Origin: Gonium pectorale
Taxonomy: Eukaryota > Chlorophyta > Chlorophyceae > Chlamydomonadales > Volvocaceae
Length of the DNA stretch: 64,000 nt
Assembly (NCBI GenBank): GCA_001584585.1
Contig: LSYV01000021.1
Coordinates: forward strand, 906,333 to 970,332
Direction of reading: 5' to 3'
The position numbers and the translations under genes are program-made. Positions 23,255-34,406 of the stretch are shown piece after piece. The notes under the pieces are model-generated. The model saw only the letters and a list, made by a program, of their open reading frames with translations. It did no database searches and was not told where the DNA came from. How positions within the stretch are numbered: the stretch's first letter is position 1; every line of letters begins with the position of its first letter.

Positions 23255-26200
23255 GAGGGAGCGTGTCGGGAGCGTCTGTTTTGGGGCGCGGGCCCCGGGC
23301 GGTGGCAGCGGCTCAGCTGCCGTGGAACGGGAGTCCCGCCTTGTACCATTAGAGCAACGCACTGGGCCGGCAGGTTTTGGGTCGCGCGGGGCCGGGGGCA
23401 ACTGGGACGGCCGCCGGCTGGCCGCTCGGCGGTCGGCGGTTGGCGGTTAACGGCTGGCGAGAGGCTACGGCCGAGCGAAGGGCCTTACTGACGCATGCCG
23501 CACTCGCGGCCGTTTTGTACGACAAGACTCATGGGAGTTGGCGGGCCGGCCTCCGTCCTGATATAAACACAACCTTCCGAATAACGACCGAGGCGGCGAG
23601 GGCCGGGGAGGGAGGTTGGGTGTGAACTCTGAAAACGCCCCTGCGGCTTTTGCGGGGGGGGGGGCTGTCGACTGAGAAGTCCCGCGCAATGGGGTTCCCC
23701 GCCGTGAAGGTGAAGATGAAAGGGAAGGCATGCTATGACGGCCGCCGCGCTGTGGAAACATCCCACGGACAGTGGCGCGCGGCGGCGGCTGAGGGCACGG
23801 CGAGTCGGGCTGGGATGAGCTGCTTATGTGCGTGTGCGTGTGCGTCCAGGGTTATGGGTCCGTGAGCTCCGCCGGGATGGAGGACATCGTTGAGATGGCC
23901 GTGGCTGGGTCTGGGGACGCCCCGGCATCTGGAGTCATGCCATCGGTGACCCGCCGGGTCGTGGATGGCCGTTTCCGGCAGAGCTTGGGGTATGGGTGCG
24001 TCTTTTTTGGGATTCAGTAGCTTACGAAGGGCGAGCCTGGCCTGGTGGGCTCGTTTGAGGCGTGTTCTGTCGCACCCGGAGCTCGGATGCAGGCGCCCTG
24101 TCCCGATGCGTCGCACTATGACTGTTTGCGGCCGCTCGTTGCATCATACATACCGCCCTCGTGGCAGGCGGATGCGAACCCGGCATTGCTGGTGTGCTTG
24201 GCTGCGTGCATCGGCCGGCGTGGCTCGCCTGCTGGCTGGCGGGAGGCGTGTTGAGAACTTGAGGGACCTGAGGGCCGCCCGGGGCCCCGAGACCACGCTT
24301 TTACCCTCTTTGTAGTAGCGGGCGGCTGGACGCGGCCCGCTCTGCAATGGACCTACAAAGGGACCGCCCTCAGCCCCAATGTGGCGGTCGTTGCCATTGC
24401 CGTACGGTCATTTTTGTGCTGCTGCCGTACGCAACTTCACTTGTGAGACCCTCGACTAGCGTTGTATTTGTTGAGTTGCGTTCGTTGCGCGTCTACCCTA
24501 AGAGGGCCCCCGTCAAGTCAGGTGGTGACTTGGCCTCTTGGCGTGTCATTGGCGCTCTCCCCCCCCCCCCAAATCTCGTTGGCCGCATCGGGAGTTTACA
24601 TCGCTGCGTTTCCACGCATTTTTAGCCGTATGGCCGCATTATGCGGTAATGCAAGTGGGCCTCATGGCATCATGGGCTGGCGTATCCCGGTCGTAAGGGT
24701 TCGCAGCGCCATGTCGCCTGCCGGGGTGTATCCCCATTCCTCCCCGCATACGTCGTGTGTACATAGGAGGAGGTGGGAGTGCGGCCCTTCCAACTGATGA
24801 CCGGGGGCCCTGGCACTGAGCGAGTGTGTGTGCGTGTCAGGGCGCCGGCTGTGCTGCAGAGGTGCTGCAGCCGGACGCGGCCCTGGCCGTGCTCACGGCT
24901 GCACGCAGCAATCGCTTGGCGTTTTTTTGGGTGTTCACTACCAACAACGAGCCTCGTGTCTTCCGCCTAGCATTTTTTATCATATGCCGCGGCAGGGCCT
25001 GGTGCGCAGTGCACGGTTGCGGCTGCCTGGAGGCGGCGTGGCGGCCTAGCGCCTGTTTTGAGGAGCTGTTGCGCTGTTTTGGGTTGCCGCGATGGGATGC
25101 CGGTTGCGGACACGCTGTAACCTTAGCGGACTGCTTTGACTGGCAGAATCGGGCGCGTTGAACGGTTTAAGCGCTACGTCATACGGCCTCTTGCACGCCT
25201 GCAATTGCGTTCTCGCACATGAATTCACAGACTACGTTCTCGAGCTACCATCTCTACGTTCTCAAGCGAATGGGTGTTACAGTATCCCTGGCATGGGGGA
25301 ACCTGGTATAACCGAGTCAGCGCGTCTCTACACAACAGCCATGTTACGAACCCTAAACAAACCGGCGAAGAGATGCCACTTGCAGAAAACCCGGACAGAT
25401 CAGCGCTGCGGTACCCTGTTTGTCGTCTTCATGCGGCAAACCTGACAGGACTCAGACATTTGGGGTTGCCACCAAGGGCCGTAATGCAGAGAAATAGCGA
25501 AGCGCGGTACCGCGCACATACCTGCAATCAAGGTGTGCGTGCGAAGCACAAGTTTGCGTACACTTACCGTACACAGCGTGCACGTGCCGCAGCCGATGGA
25601 GACAAACCGCCGCCGTCGCGCGCACGCAGTCCCGCCCGCCAACCCCTGCTCATCCCCTTCTGGTATAGTTGAAGTCGAAAGCGCACAGAGCAGACTTCTC
25701 TCAGAGCAGCAATACCCATAATTGAAAGGACTGGACGCGATGCACACAGCACGGGTGCTTTGTGTTGAGAACGTGAAGGGCATGTCAAACACAATTGCAA
25801 GCAAGCTGCAAGCCAGGAAGCAAGCTAGCCGGCAGCCCATATAGGATAGGAACTTGTGTGGCCGGGGTACCTGCGCGGCCGCCTACCGCCCGGGCCTGCA
25901 TCAACGCAGCAACTCATTGCCCAATCCAATGCTTTACTCCAGTATGAAACGATAAATCCAGGGACCAGCACAACGTCCTGTTGCTTTCACCATGCTTGGA
26001 CCGACCACCCATCAACCGCGAAGTAAGCCACATCTAGGACCAAGCAGTAATCGCTCCCAATGTGCCAATGACGTACGCTCTAGCCACCACCGTATGCAAC
26101 CGCACGGCTAGGGTACGGCCGCCGCATAACTAAACAGTACGGCAGCACATTCCCATAAGGGCAGGGCTAATCCATACACACGGATACATCTTCTAGATCA

Positions 26201-26757
26201 TATAGAACACACGGCTACATGGGCCCTGCTCCTCAGTTGCAGTTATCAAGGCAGGATATCAAGGCCGCCGGCGTTCCGCTGCTCGCCTCCCGTCGTCCGT
26301 CAAAGCTGCGGCGGATCCGTGCGCGATTTCCACACAGCGTGTAGGGACCTATGAGAGCGTTGCAACATGGTTCAGCCTACAGTACGGCACTTCAGTACGG
26401 CACTGCGAAATAATGCACACACGGAACCAGGATCGTGCTCGCGCGCCGCGCCCCTACCCCTCATTGGAAGGGCATGTGCACAGTTAATCCACACAAATCA
26501 ATACCCATCATACAATTTGTTGTAAGGCATGAAAGGCTGCCGGGCACGCGCCCCTGCTTGGGACTTGGGACAAGTGTTCGATAGTTTCGCATACACAAAA
26601 GTGAATTGAGACCAGAGCGAGTGAAGAAGTCCGTGAGACGGCACTTCACGGGCCTCGGGCCGCCTTGCTTGGCCTACCTGCTTCCCGCGGTTGCTTCGAA
26701 CGACGAACATTCCCAACCCAACTCAACCCATCCAAGCCTCACGCGATACCCGATCAT
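23255..26757. other. Region between convergent genes, no gene recognised
   Basis: Lies between the 3' ends of the CBM20 gene (+) and kinase A (-), so it should hold both 3' UTRs. One open stretch at 24826-25161 begins with well-biased codons (GAGCAAEVLQPDAALAVL) after a possible acceptor but soon decays into unbiased sequence. I could not assign it. A TTACA (minus-strand TGTAA) at about 25273 may serve kinase A. Confidence 0.5.
25116..25120 (+). promoter_or_regulatory. Candidate polyadenylation signal TGTAA
   Basis: First clear TGTAA noticed downstream of the CBM20 gene, about 1.9 kb after its stop; it would imply a long 3' UTR. Confidence 0.3.
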
Positions 26758-29700
26758 TCATACATCGCCCGTGCCGTCTTCAGCATTCTTTACGGCAGCC
26801 GACGCAACCACCAGCTGAGAAAGGGTGGGCGTCCGGGCGCGGCGGACGAGGCGGCAGCCGACATGCCAGGCAGGGGCGGAACGGGCGCGAGGGGCGGGGG
26901 CCGGGTTAGGCGAAGGGGACGTTGCAGGGTCAGTCGAGCCAGAAATTGGCTAGAACGGCTAACGCGCGGCGCACAGACATCATGCAGCGAGTGCGCCTAA
27001 TGATTGTAAGCAGCTGGCCGTTATCCCTGACCGTGTTGTACCTCTTGTTGTACGAGCAGGAGGTCTTTGACCAGCTCCGAAGCCGCGGGCCGTCGTTGGG
27101 GTATCTGATCCCAGCACGCCCGAACCAGGCGCTGCAGCTTGCGCGGAAAGCGCTCGGTGGGCACGGCTTCGACCGGCGGCCGCTGCTTTAGGTGGTGTAC
27201 TCTGAGGCGGGAGGGACAAGGGTGCGGGTGGATATGGACCACGCTGGCATGGTGTCCTCTTGCGAGAAAGGGTGCTCGAGCGAAAGGCAAGGGAACACCA
27301 CTACTCCTGCTGCCCGGCGGTGGCGCATCAAACCGGCAGCAGATGCATCCGCTTCGCCGACGCACAGAGATCATGGGACAGCACCCGAAAGCAGTTGCTG
27401 CAGCAGCCCTAACAGCAAACCGCCGCAACGTACTTGACTGCGATGGCCACCATCGGCCATCCCTGAAGAGGGCCAAGAGGGGGACGTTAGGGGCATGCGA
27501 CGAGCGACGGAGGGGGCCGGACGGAAAGAGGACTGTGTCCCGGTAGAAACCGGACAACCGACGCGCCAGGACTGCAAAGTGCGAGCCGCAAGAACGGTGA
27601 CGCGTCTCGCACCCATCCCATCCTGCTCTACCCGCCGCCGACACTTACCGCCCAGGGCCGCTGTCCAGACAGCATGGCCCACAGCAGCACGCCGTACGCG
27701 TATACTATGGGTTGTTCGGGCGGCCAGGGGCAAGGGAGGGGCACCGAGGTGAAATTGTGTAGAGAAAACACGGCTCAAGCGCCAGCACCTGGCCGCTGCC
27801 GAAGCCACTCCCTTGTCGTGGGCCCCATCTTTGCATGTTTTGGCGAGAAACCCCGTACTGGGCAGCCATTCACAGAACGTATGCCGGGACCTCGCAAGCA
27901 AGGTCCTACGCAGGCGTTGGGAACAAGCTCGCCTATGTACCCAATCGCATACCGCCATTAGCGCCTATCCGCGGCCAAGTCCCACACATGAAGCAACGCC
28001 ACGCCTTCCGCGCTGTCGCTTACCGTCCACCTTGTCACTGACTGCATTGTTCGTCGTCGCGTAGAGCTCTAGGACAGGTCGAGAGGGAACAGCAGGATTG
28101 GGTGAGACCCCGTCCCTCTCCGACTTGCGAAAACCCATGACAACCGACTCGATCACAAGCGTCAGAGCACATGACTTCCTTGCCGAGCGCGCCACACCAG
28201 GCGGTGGTCAAGGCGACACAGACGACCCGCGGGTCGGTGCGGTGCACAGCCGACGACAGCGCGGCAGCACGCGTGCGGTCTGGTCGAACCATCCTGGCTC
28301 AAAAGGACATTCCCACGTGAGGGGCTGAAGCCGTGCATTGAGCCACGCAATTCAGTGACGCGCTGGCCCCGATGGTTGGTCGGTGGTTGGCCCACCGACC
28401 CTGAATACATGCCCCGGAACGACGCACACCGCGTATCTACTGGCCCTCGCCAGTTCAATGCCACAGGGTCATTACCCCCCGACACACCTACCTGGCGCCA
28501 TGTACTCGGGCGTCCCAACCTCCGGGTTGGCGGTGAAAGCGACCGCCGTGAAGCGCAGCCGCGACAGCCCAAAGTCCTGGAAGGGATTGGCGCATGCCGG
28601 GGCTTCACAGGGAGATGACCCTCCACGGCGGCCCTGCGCTGTACGGAACGGCTGCGCCCGTATCCTGAAGAAAAGGCTTATTGTGGGCATGGCAGCGCTT
28701 CTATTTGGCCGGTGGAGTCCACCGTGGTTAGTGCTTATGGACCATAGGCTTTACACATGATGGCCGTAGGTGCGTACGTTACATGCCAGCATCGAGCTTC
28801 GCGCTTCCGGCCCATGCAGCTTGCGGCCATGCAACAACGGACGACGGTGGACGCTGCACGCACCGACAACTTTGCCACCAGTTTGTCGGTGCCGACGCCG
28901 TTGATCAGCACGTTCCTGTGCGCGTGGGCAGGACATCGCCAGTTCAGACCCTTTCACAGAAGTTGACATTCCGATCTGGACGAATCCTATCACCGTATGC
29001 AGCACCTGACGCATGCCGTACGGAGGCGCACGTACGGGTTGAACTTGACTCAGGATGCATACCGCCACCCGCTATGAGCAAGGCCCCACCAACCAACGCT
29101 TACCCCGGCTTGAGGTCGCGGTGCAGCACAGTGGGGTGCAAGTACTCGAGACCGCGGGCCACGTCCAGCGCGATGGACAGAACCTGGCGGGGGGAGGCAC
29201 AACGGGGCCGGGGAGGGCCAGGACTCAAGGCAGATGAATGCGGCTGGCAGGGCCAGAGCACGTTTGCGGCTTCCCGCACAATACACACGTTCTGGTCCCG
29301 TATGTGGCGCCACTCCCTACTAACCGAATCCCCGTGCCCCACCTCCCACCTGCTCCATGGGCAGCAGCACGCCCGGCCTGCCGTACAGCAGCTTATCCAG
29401 GCTGGTCTCCATGCGCTCCATCACCAGGCACAGCCGAGGCGGCTGGAGGCAGGCCGCTATCAGCGTCAAGATGTTGGGATGCCGGCAGCGGCCCAGCACC
29501 GCAACCTCCTGGGCCAGGCTTGCCGACAGCTCTGACAGCGCACTCTCCCGCGACTCATTTTTTCTTTGCGCAACCCCCCTGCCGTCGGAGGCGGCGTTCG
29601 TCCCATCGGCGGCAGAATGATGATCAACGGCGGCCCGCAGGCCCCAGGCCTCCAGCGAGTCGTCCAGGATGAGCTTCACCGCCACGGTCCGGCCCTCGTA

Positions 29701-32700
29701 GATTCCCTCCACCACGCGCCCGAACCCGCCCTTGCCCAGCACCGTGGGCAGGAGGGTCACCTCGTGACCCGGCCGCGCGTCAAGGCGCACGTCGGGGCGA
29801 GGCGGCGTAAACAGTGTGACGACCGCAAAGGGGTCGTGCGAGGGCGCGCCGCTGCCCTGTGGCAGTGCCGGCGTGGGCATGGCGGTGGTGTGCGGCACGC
29901 CTGTGTTCCCTGCAACAGGCAGGAAGGACATCATTACGGGGAGCATGGGCCGTGACGTGAATGGTGCGATGGAACCTCTATGTGCATGATGATGCACTGC
30001 GGAAACCGATATGTCCTGGACGGTGTACTGCCGAACGTTGCCGCGCAGTGCAGTGATGTTAAGAAGGCATACCGTAGGGCAAGACAGGCGAGAGCATCAC
30101 GTGCGGGGCTGCTCAGATGTTGTACGGTGCCCTTCTTTCATAGCTAAGAGATGCATCTTGCCGACCAAGCACGGTGCCGGCTAGGGATCATTACGCGCTT
30201 GTGAGTGCCAGGCCGTTACCTGAGCCGGGTGCCGCATCGGAGCTGGCCCCCAAGGTGGTCGTAGACGGTGCGTCACTGGCCAGCGTGACCTGGACGTCAC
30301 CCGGCAGCCTGGCGGGGCGAACATGCGCAGGCGGAGGGTAGAAGGCCGGGTTAGCACGAGTATGCAACATATGGCAGCGATGGCGGCGGGCTCGACGTTC
30401 CGTCTGCTTACACCGTGGCGTCCGAGCCGTGCAGGCGGAACGTGTCCCCACGGCACCATTCCTGCCACATCCCGCACAGACGTATGGCTTGGAGTCCACC
30501 GTCCGAATTTCCATCCATCCAGTTCACATAAAGGTGGACGCGCACGTTGGCATTCTAACTCATGGACGTGTGTACGCACCGCAAAACGGATGCGGCTTCT
30601 TGGCGGATGTCTCCGGCCTTGATGGACTTCGCGGGGCCTGAGGGCCCCGTTGAAGAGTCCGTGTCCAGCACCCCTCCGGCGCCATGGGAACCAGCCACGC
30701 TGCCTTTGGCGGGTCGGCGATCCCGCGCCATCATGCGCCGACGACGGCGGTGCCAGAGGAGCAGGAACGCCACAACTGCCAGCGCCAGGCCTGAGAGGTG
30801 CAGGCAGTTGGAACCACAGGGTTGCTGGATGTCACGAGCACTGAAGGGCGGATGACAACCACGATCAGAAGTGAACAACCCTCGGAGCCATCCTCGCCGT
30901 GATGCAGCAGATTCCTCCATATGCACGCAAACCCCCGTCCCCGAACACGCACCTCCCCCAACAGCGCCGCCGACGATGGCTCCCATTGGCACAGCCGAAT
31001 CGTTGCCTCGGTCCTCGGTCCTGACGGTGACCGGTAATACCGGCGTTGGCGGCGGCAGTGAGGCCAGCTGCTCCGGCGGCGACGGCCGCAGCGCCCCTCC
31101 CACCCACGCAGTCATGCAGCCCAACGCGCCGTATCGAATAAGACAGTCGCCGGGAAGGACTGTTTCGCAGCCGTACGTTAGGTTCTGTAAGTGGGCGGCA
31201 TATCCTTGGTACCTCTGCGTAACAATGGAAGCAGAACTAGAACTGAAACGGGGCGCTTCCTGATTCCACGCAGAAGGAAGCGAGCGGGGAATGTAACAGA
31301 ACTCAAACATGACGCGGCCCCACTCCACGCCAGCGTCCTTCTTTAGCAAGTACTGGGACACACGGTCAACGCACGCCTGCATTACCAGGTAGTATACAAA
31401 AGAGCCGGCTGGAGACGTGGCCTGCGCCCACCGTCACCCGATTGTCTACCTTGGTCATGCCTTGGGCCTCGGCAGCCGTCTGCCCGGGAAGTGTTCGTCA
31501 AGGCGCCGCACGCCGTTAACACGGAGAGGAGGGGTCACTGGGCACTCCAAATCCGGGGGGTCCCACGTGAGCGACATTCGTGCTCGGATCCCCATCCTAC
31601 TCATGGAACAATCCAAACACAGGGGACTCCGCGTGCAAGCTGCGCGTCCTGGGCGCCGGTGCGGCCTTTGACCGCCAGATAGCCTTCCGGGTGGGTGAGC
31701 GCTCGATCAGCGGTGGCACCGGCAAACACAGAGCACGAGGCAAATACCGTCCATTGCGCTAAGCAGCCGCAGCACCGCACTCACTTGTTCCTGGTTGCTT
31801 GCGGCCGTCGTGACGATGCCTGCAAAGTCTGTAAACACGCCGTACTGCGACCAGCACCGGCGCTCGAACGGCACTATTGACGGCGGTGTGTCGACACCGC
31901 TCACGTTGACGCAATCCGCGGCTTGCGGCAGCCCCAGCTGCACCAGCTGTGCCGGCCCGGGCAGCCACCGCGGCCGGTCGATGCTTGTGGTGAGCTGCCA
32001 CGGCAACGGTTGCAAAGGGGCGGCAGCTAATAGGATGACCGGTGGTGGCAGTGCGCATTAGCAGAGCCGGCAGCTGGCAGGGATGGCTGATCGATGGACC
32101 CGTGAGACAGACAGCACGCCCAACATATGGACTGACAGGCGTAGGCGTGTAATCGGTATACATGCACTGCCCTACTACGTATCTGCGGTTGGCACCATGG
32201 CGATCGTGTCCTGCTGGCACCAGGCTGTTGTCCGCATGACCCTCGGCCGGGGTCGCTCTGGGTCGGCGGCAGGGCTGTATGTGCCCCGGGACAGGCCACA
32301 CCCGGGACGTACACACGTTACGCAGCCCGTGCGCTACCCTGGCGTGCCCTGCGTGCACTACCGGCGCCTCGCCTCCTCGCGCCGGCCCCGAGAGCCCCAC
32401 ATAAAACTCACCAGCGTCTGAATCTCCGCGGGGTAGCAGACATCTGCAGCGAGCACAGAGCACAGGAGATTAGAGGACGGGCCGACCCCACTGCTCACGG
32501 GCTTGCCATGTTTGGCTATGCCTCACAACGCTTCATGCCTGGGCAGTATCGGCCCTCCTGCCCAAGCATCGTCACGAGCGTACACGGTTCATGAGCACAG
32601 GGCGAGCCCAGCGTCAGCACTGCCCTCGGGCTGCCCAGTACTTGAACACAAGCGGCTGAGCCACCGGGGGTCTGTTCCCGTCCACATGCTGGGCCTTGGG

Positions 32701-34035
32701 CTCCTCGTCGGCCGGGTCAAACCCTGGACGCCAACACGACAGCGTGTATGTTTGTGCTGCAGGCAGGCTGGCGCAGCCAACAAGCAGGCGCGCTCGTAAT
32801 TCCGAGCCGTCGCGATCCAGGGCTAGCACGTCCCCCTAGGCTCACCAAGTACGCCGAAGCAGTCGATCGCCCGCAGGGTGCTGTCAGTGCCATCCGGAGA
32901 GGGAGCTAGGATGAGGTTTTCAGGTGAATTATTCGTGTCCCTGGTGGGCGGATGAAGGGGCATGGGTTGTAGGGTACCTTGGCATGAGAGCTGAGAGTTG
33001 AGGGAGCAAAGCAAGTATGACTTGTGTGTATACGCACACAGCCGCTGCATTTCCACACACCCTAGCACGCACATAAGGGCCCATCGCCGCCGCTGCGAAC
33101 CAAACAAACGCCGATGGGTACGGTACAGAATGCGCCGGCACACAAACGGTCTTGCCTGTCTGACGTACCCGGAGAAGAAGCGTATACCCACTAATCGCTT
33201 CAGCGTAATCACCACACGGTAACCAAGCCGTACCTGCGGAACGGAGAGGCCGGGGGCGGACATGGAAACGACGGCCGGTCACGCCGGGACACAGTATGAT
33301 TTCTGTTAATGGGCTCAGAGCTCCGTCGGGACGCCAGCGGCCCTCAACGTATCGGCCCTTGGGTGCGTGAGTGACCAGCATGCCCCTTACTCCCCTGAGC
33401 GCTGCCCACCGTCGCCTCGTTGGCCCCACAGTTAAGTCGGTGTCCTGAGGCCCTTGAGGTCCTTGCGGCCCGCCCTCACCCCCTCACTCGCCCCGCTAGC
33501 TGAACGATTGTTCCAGACATTTATACGCGCCTTCCATTTCTGGAAGTTTGCGTCGACCATGAACAGCCTCTCCCCGGGTGCTGAGCTGCCGAGCAACGTA
33601 ACGTTGCGCTCCAACGGGATGGGCGAGGGGAGGCCATCAAAATCGCTGGCCTGCAGCACGATGTCCGCCGTCACCACTCCAATGTTAACCGTTGGATCCG
33701 CGGCCGCTAGCGCAATGTCTGTGTGTGTGTGTGGTGGGGGGGGGGGCTGGAGCGGGTAAGCGGTTTACAAGGGTGACCGTGGGGAATGTAGCAGGGTACT
33801 GCGACCCCCCGACCGTTGTTCCAGAGCAGGGTACTGCGACCCGAGCGTTAGTCCAAGCTTGCAACTGCACTTGTTGCAAATAAGCTTGCTGTGCGCGCTG
33901 TACCCGGCGCTGACCTCTTCCCGTCGAGAGGTTCACGCTCCGCCCACTCGCTCCTCCTGCCACAGCAAGTATCAAAAGAGCGAAGGCCACCGCAGTATCC
34001 TCCCTGTGGCCTTGCTGATGCCAGTTCCTACCCAT
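26758..34035 (-). CDS. TKL kinase A: single-pass membrane receptor-like protein kinase
   Basis: Nineteen exons join in phase (given 5' to 3', high to low): 34035-33915, 33718-33531, 33233-33169, 32940-32846, 32443-32412, 31994-31785, 31479-31450, 31214-30953, 30790-30580, 30308-30220, 29909-29350, 29183-29104, 28915-28864, 28576-28492, 28068-28024, 27704-27649, 27462-27434, 27201-27042, 26814-26758; 808 residues. N-terminal signal sequence (TAVAFALLILAVAGGASG), a Cys-containing extracellular part (TADIVLQASDFDGLPSPI; YGCETVLPGDCLIRYGALGC), one membrane helix (MGAIVGGAVGGG continuing LALAVVAFLLLW), then basic residues. Cytoplasmic kinase: GKGGFGRV, VAVKLI, HRDLKP, DFGLSR, GTPEYMAPELY, and CWDQIPQRRPAASEL, all catalytic residues present. 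The extracellular layout resembles a membrane TKL family expanded in volvocine algae. Ligand and substrate are unknown. Intron 2 appears to start with GC instead of GT. Confidence 0.87.
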
Positions 34036-34195
34036 GCGTCAGGACAGCTTCTATGATATTGGAGAGAGAGAGCGACAGTGTTATAAATACAGCTTACATC
34101 AAAGATCAAAATGGCATAAACGCGCATGGGCATTGCGCAACACCCTTGCACGGCACTTCACAGAAGGTTGCAAATGTCCATTAACCCCGTTTCTA

Positions 34196-34253
34196 TGGGA
34201 CGAGCGGGCCAAGATTCGCCCTCCAGCGCGTTTCTATGGGGATGCTCGTCCCA
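34196..34253. repeat. Perfect 10-bp inverted repeat in the A/B promoter
   Basis: TGGGACGAGC at 34196-34205 is mirrored by GCTCGTCCCA at 34244-34253. The spacer contains the second copy of CGTTTCTATGGG, whose first copy starts at 34188. Confidence 0.9.
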
Positions 34254-34263
34254 CGCTCCTCCT

Positions 34264-34304
34264 GTCGTATTTCCGTATTGCAAACTGCAAGTCGGAAATA
34301 CGAC
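34264..34304. repeat. Perfect 12-bp inverted repeat with nested inner repeat
   Basis: GTCGTATTTCCG at 34264-34275 is mirrored by CGGAAATACGAC at 34293-34304. Inside the loop, TTGCA and TGCAA (34278-34290) form a second small inverted repeat, giving a two-tier hairpin or paired half-sites for a dimeric factor. Confidence 0.9.
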
Positions 34305-34406
34305 TGTCTGTTAGCGGTAGTTATATTTGGAGCGAATGCGCACATACCCGGAGGTTCCCAGGAGAACTACCTTCCCATGTAGCGTAATATTTCTATCCTG
34401 AGGCAC

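Larger units (their letters stand above)
34036..34406. promoter_or_regulatory. Shared divergent promoter of kinases A and B
   Basis: 371 bases separate the two ATGs. It contains TATAAATA at 34082-34089, a (GA)n stretch at about 34062-34073, two perfect inverted repeats (34196-34205 with 34244-34253; 34264-34275 with 34293-34304) and a 12-base direct repeat (34188-34199 and 34229-34240). The TATA-like box in plus orientation would give B a leader of roughly 290 bases. Promoter function is inferred from position only. Confidence 0.65.

Noticed and set aside
23320..23370. Minus-strand sequence resembling part of a tRNA-Gly (GCGTTGCTCTAATGGTAC)
   Set aside because: D-arm-like block only; no matching acceptor stem or T-arm with GTTCRANYC at the right distance, and it lies in the 3' UTR region of the CBM20 gene.
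24826..25161. Open frame starting with GAGCAAEVLQPDAALAVL
   Set aside because: The biased codons last only about 30 residues, then the frame becomes Cys/Phe/Trp-rich and unbiased; no partner exons found.
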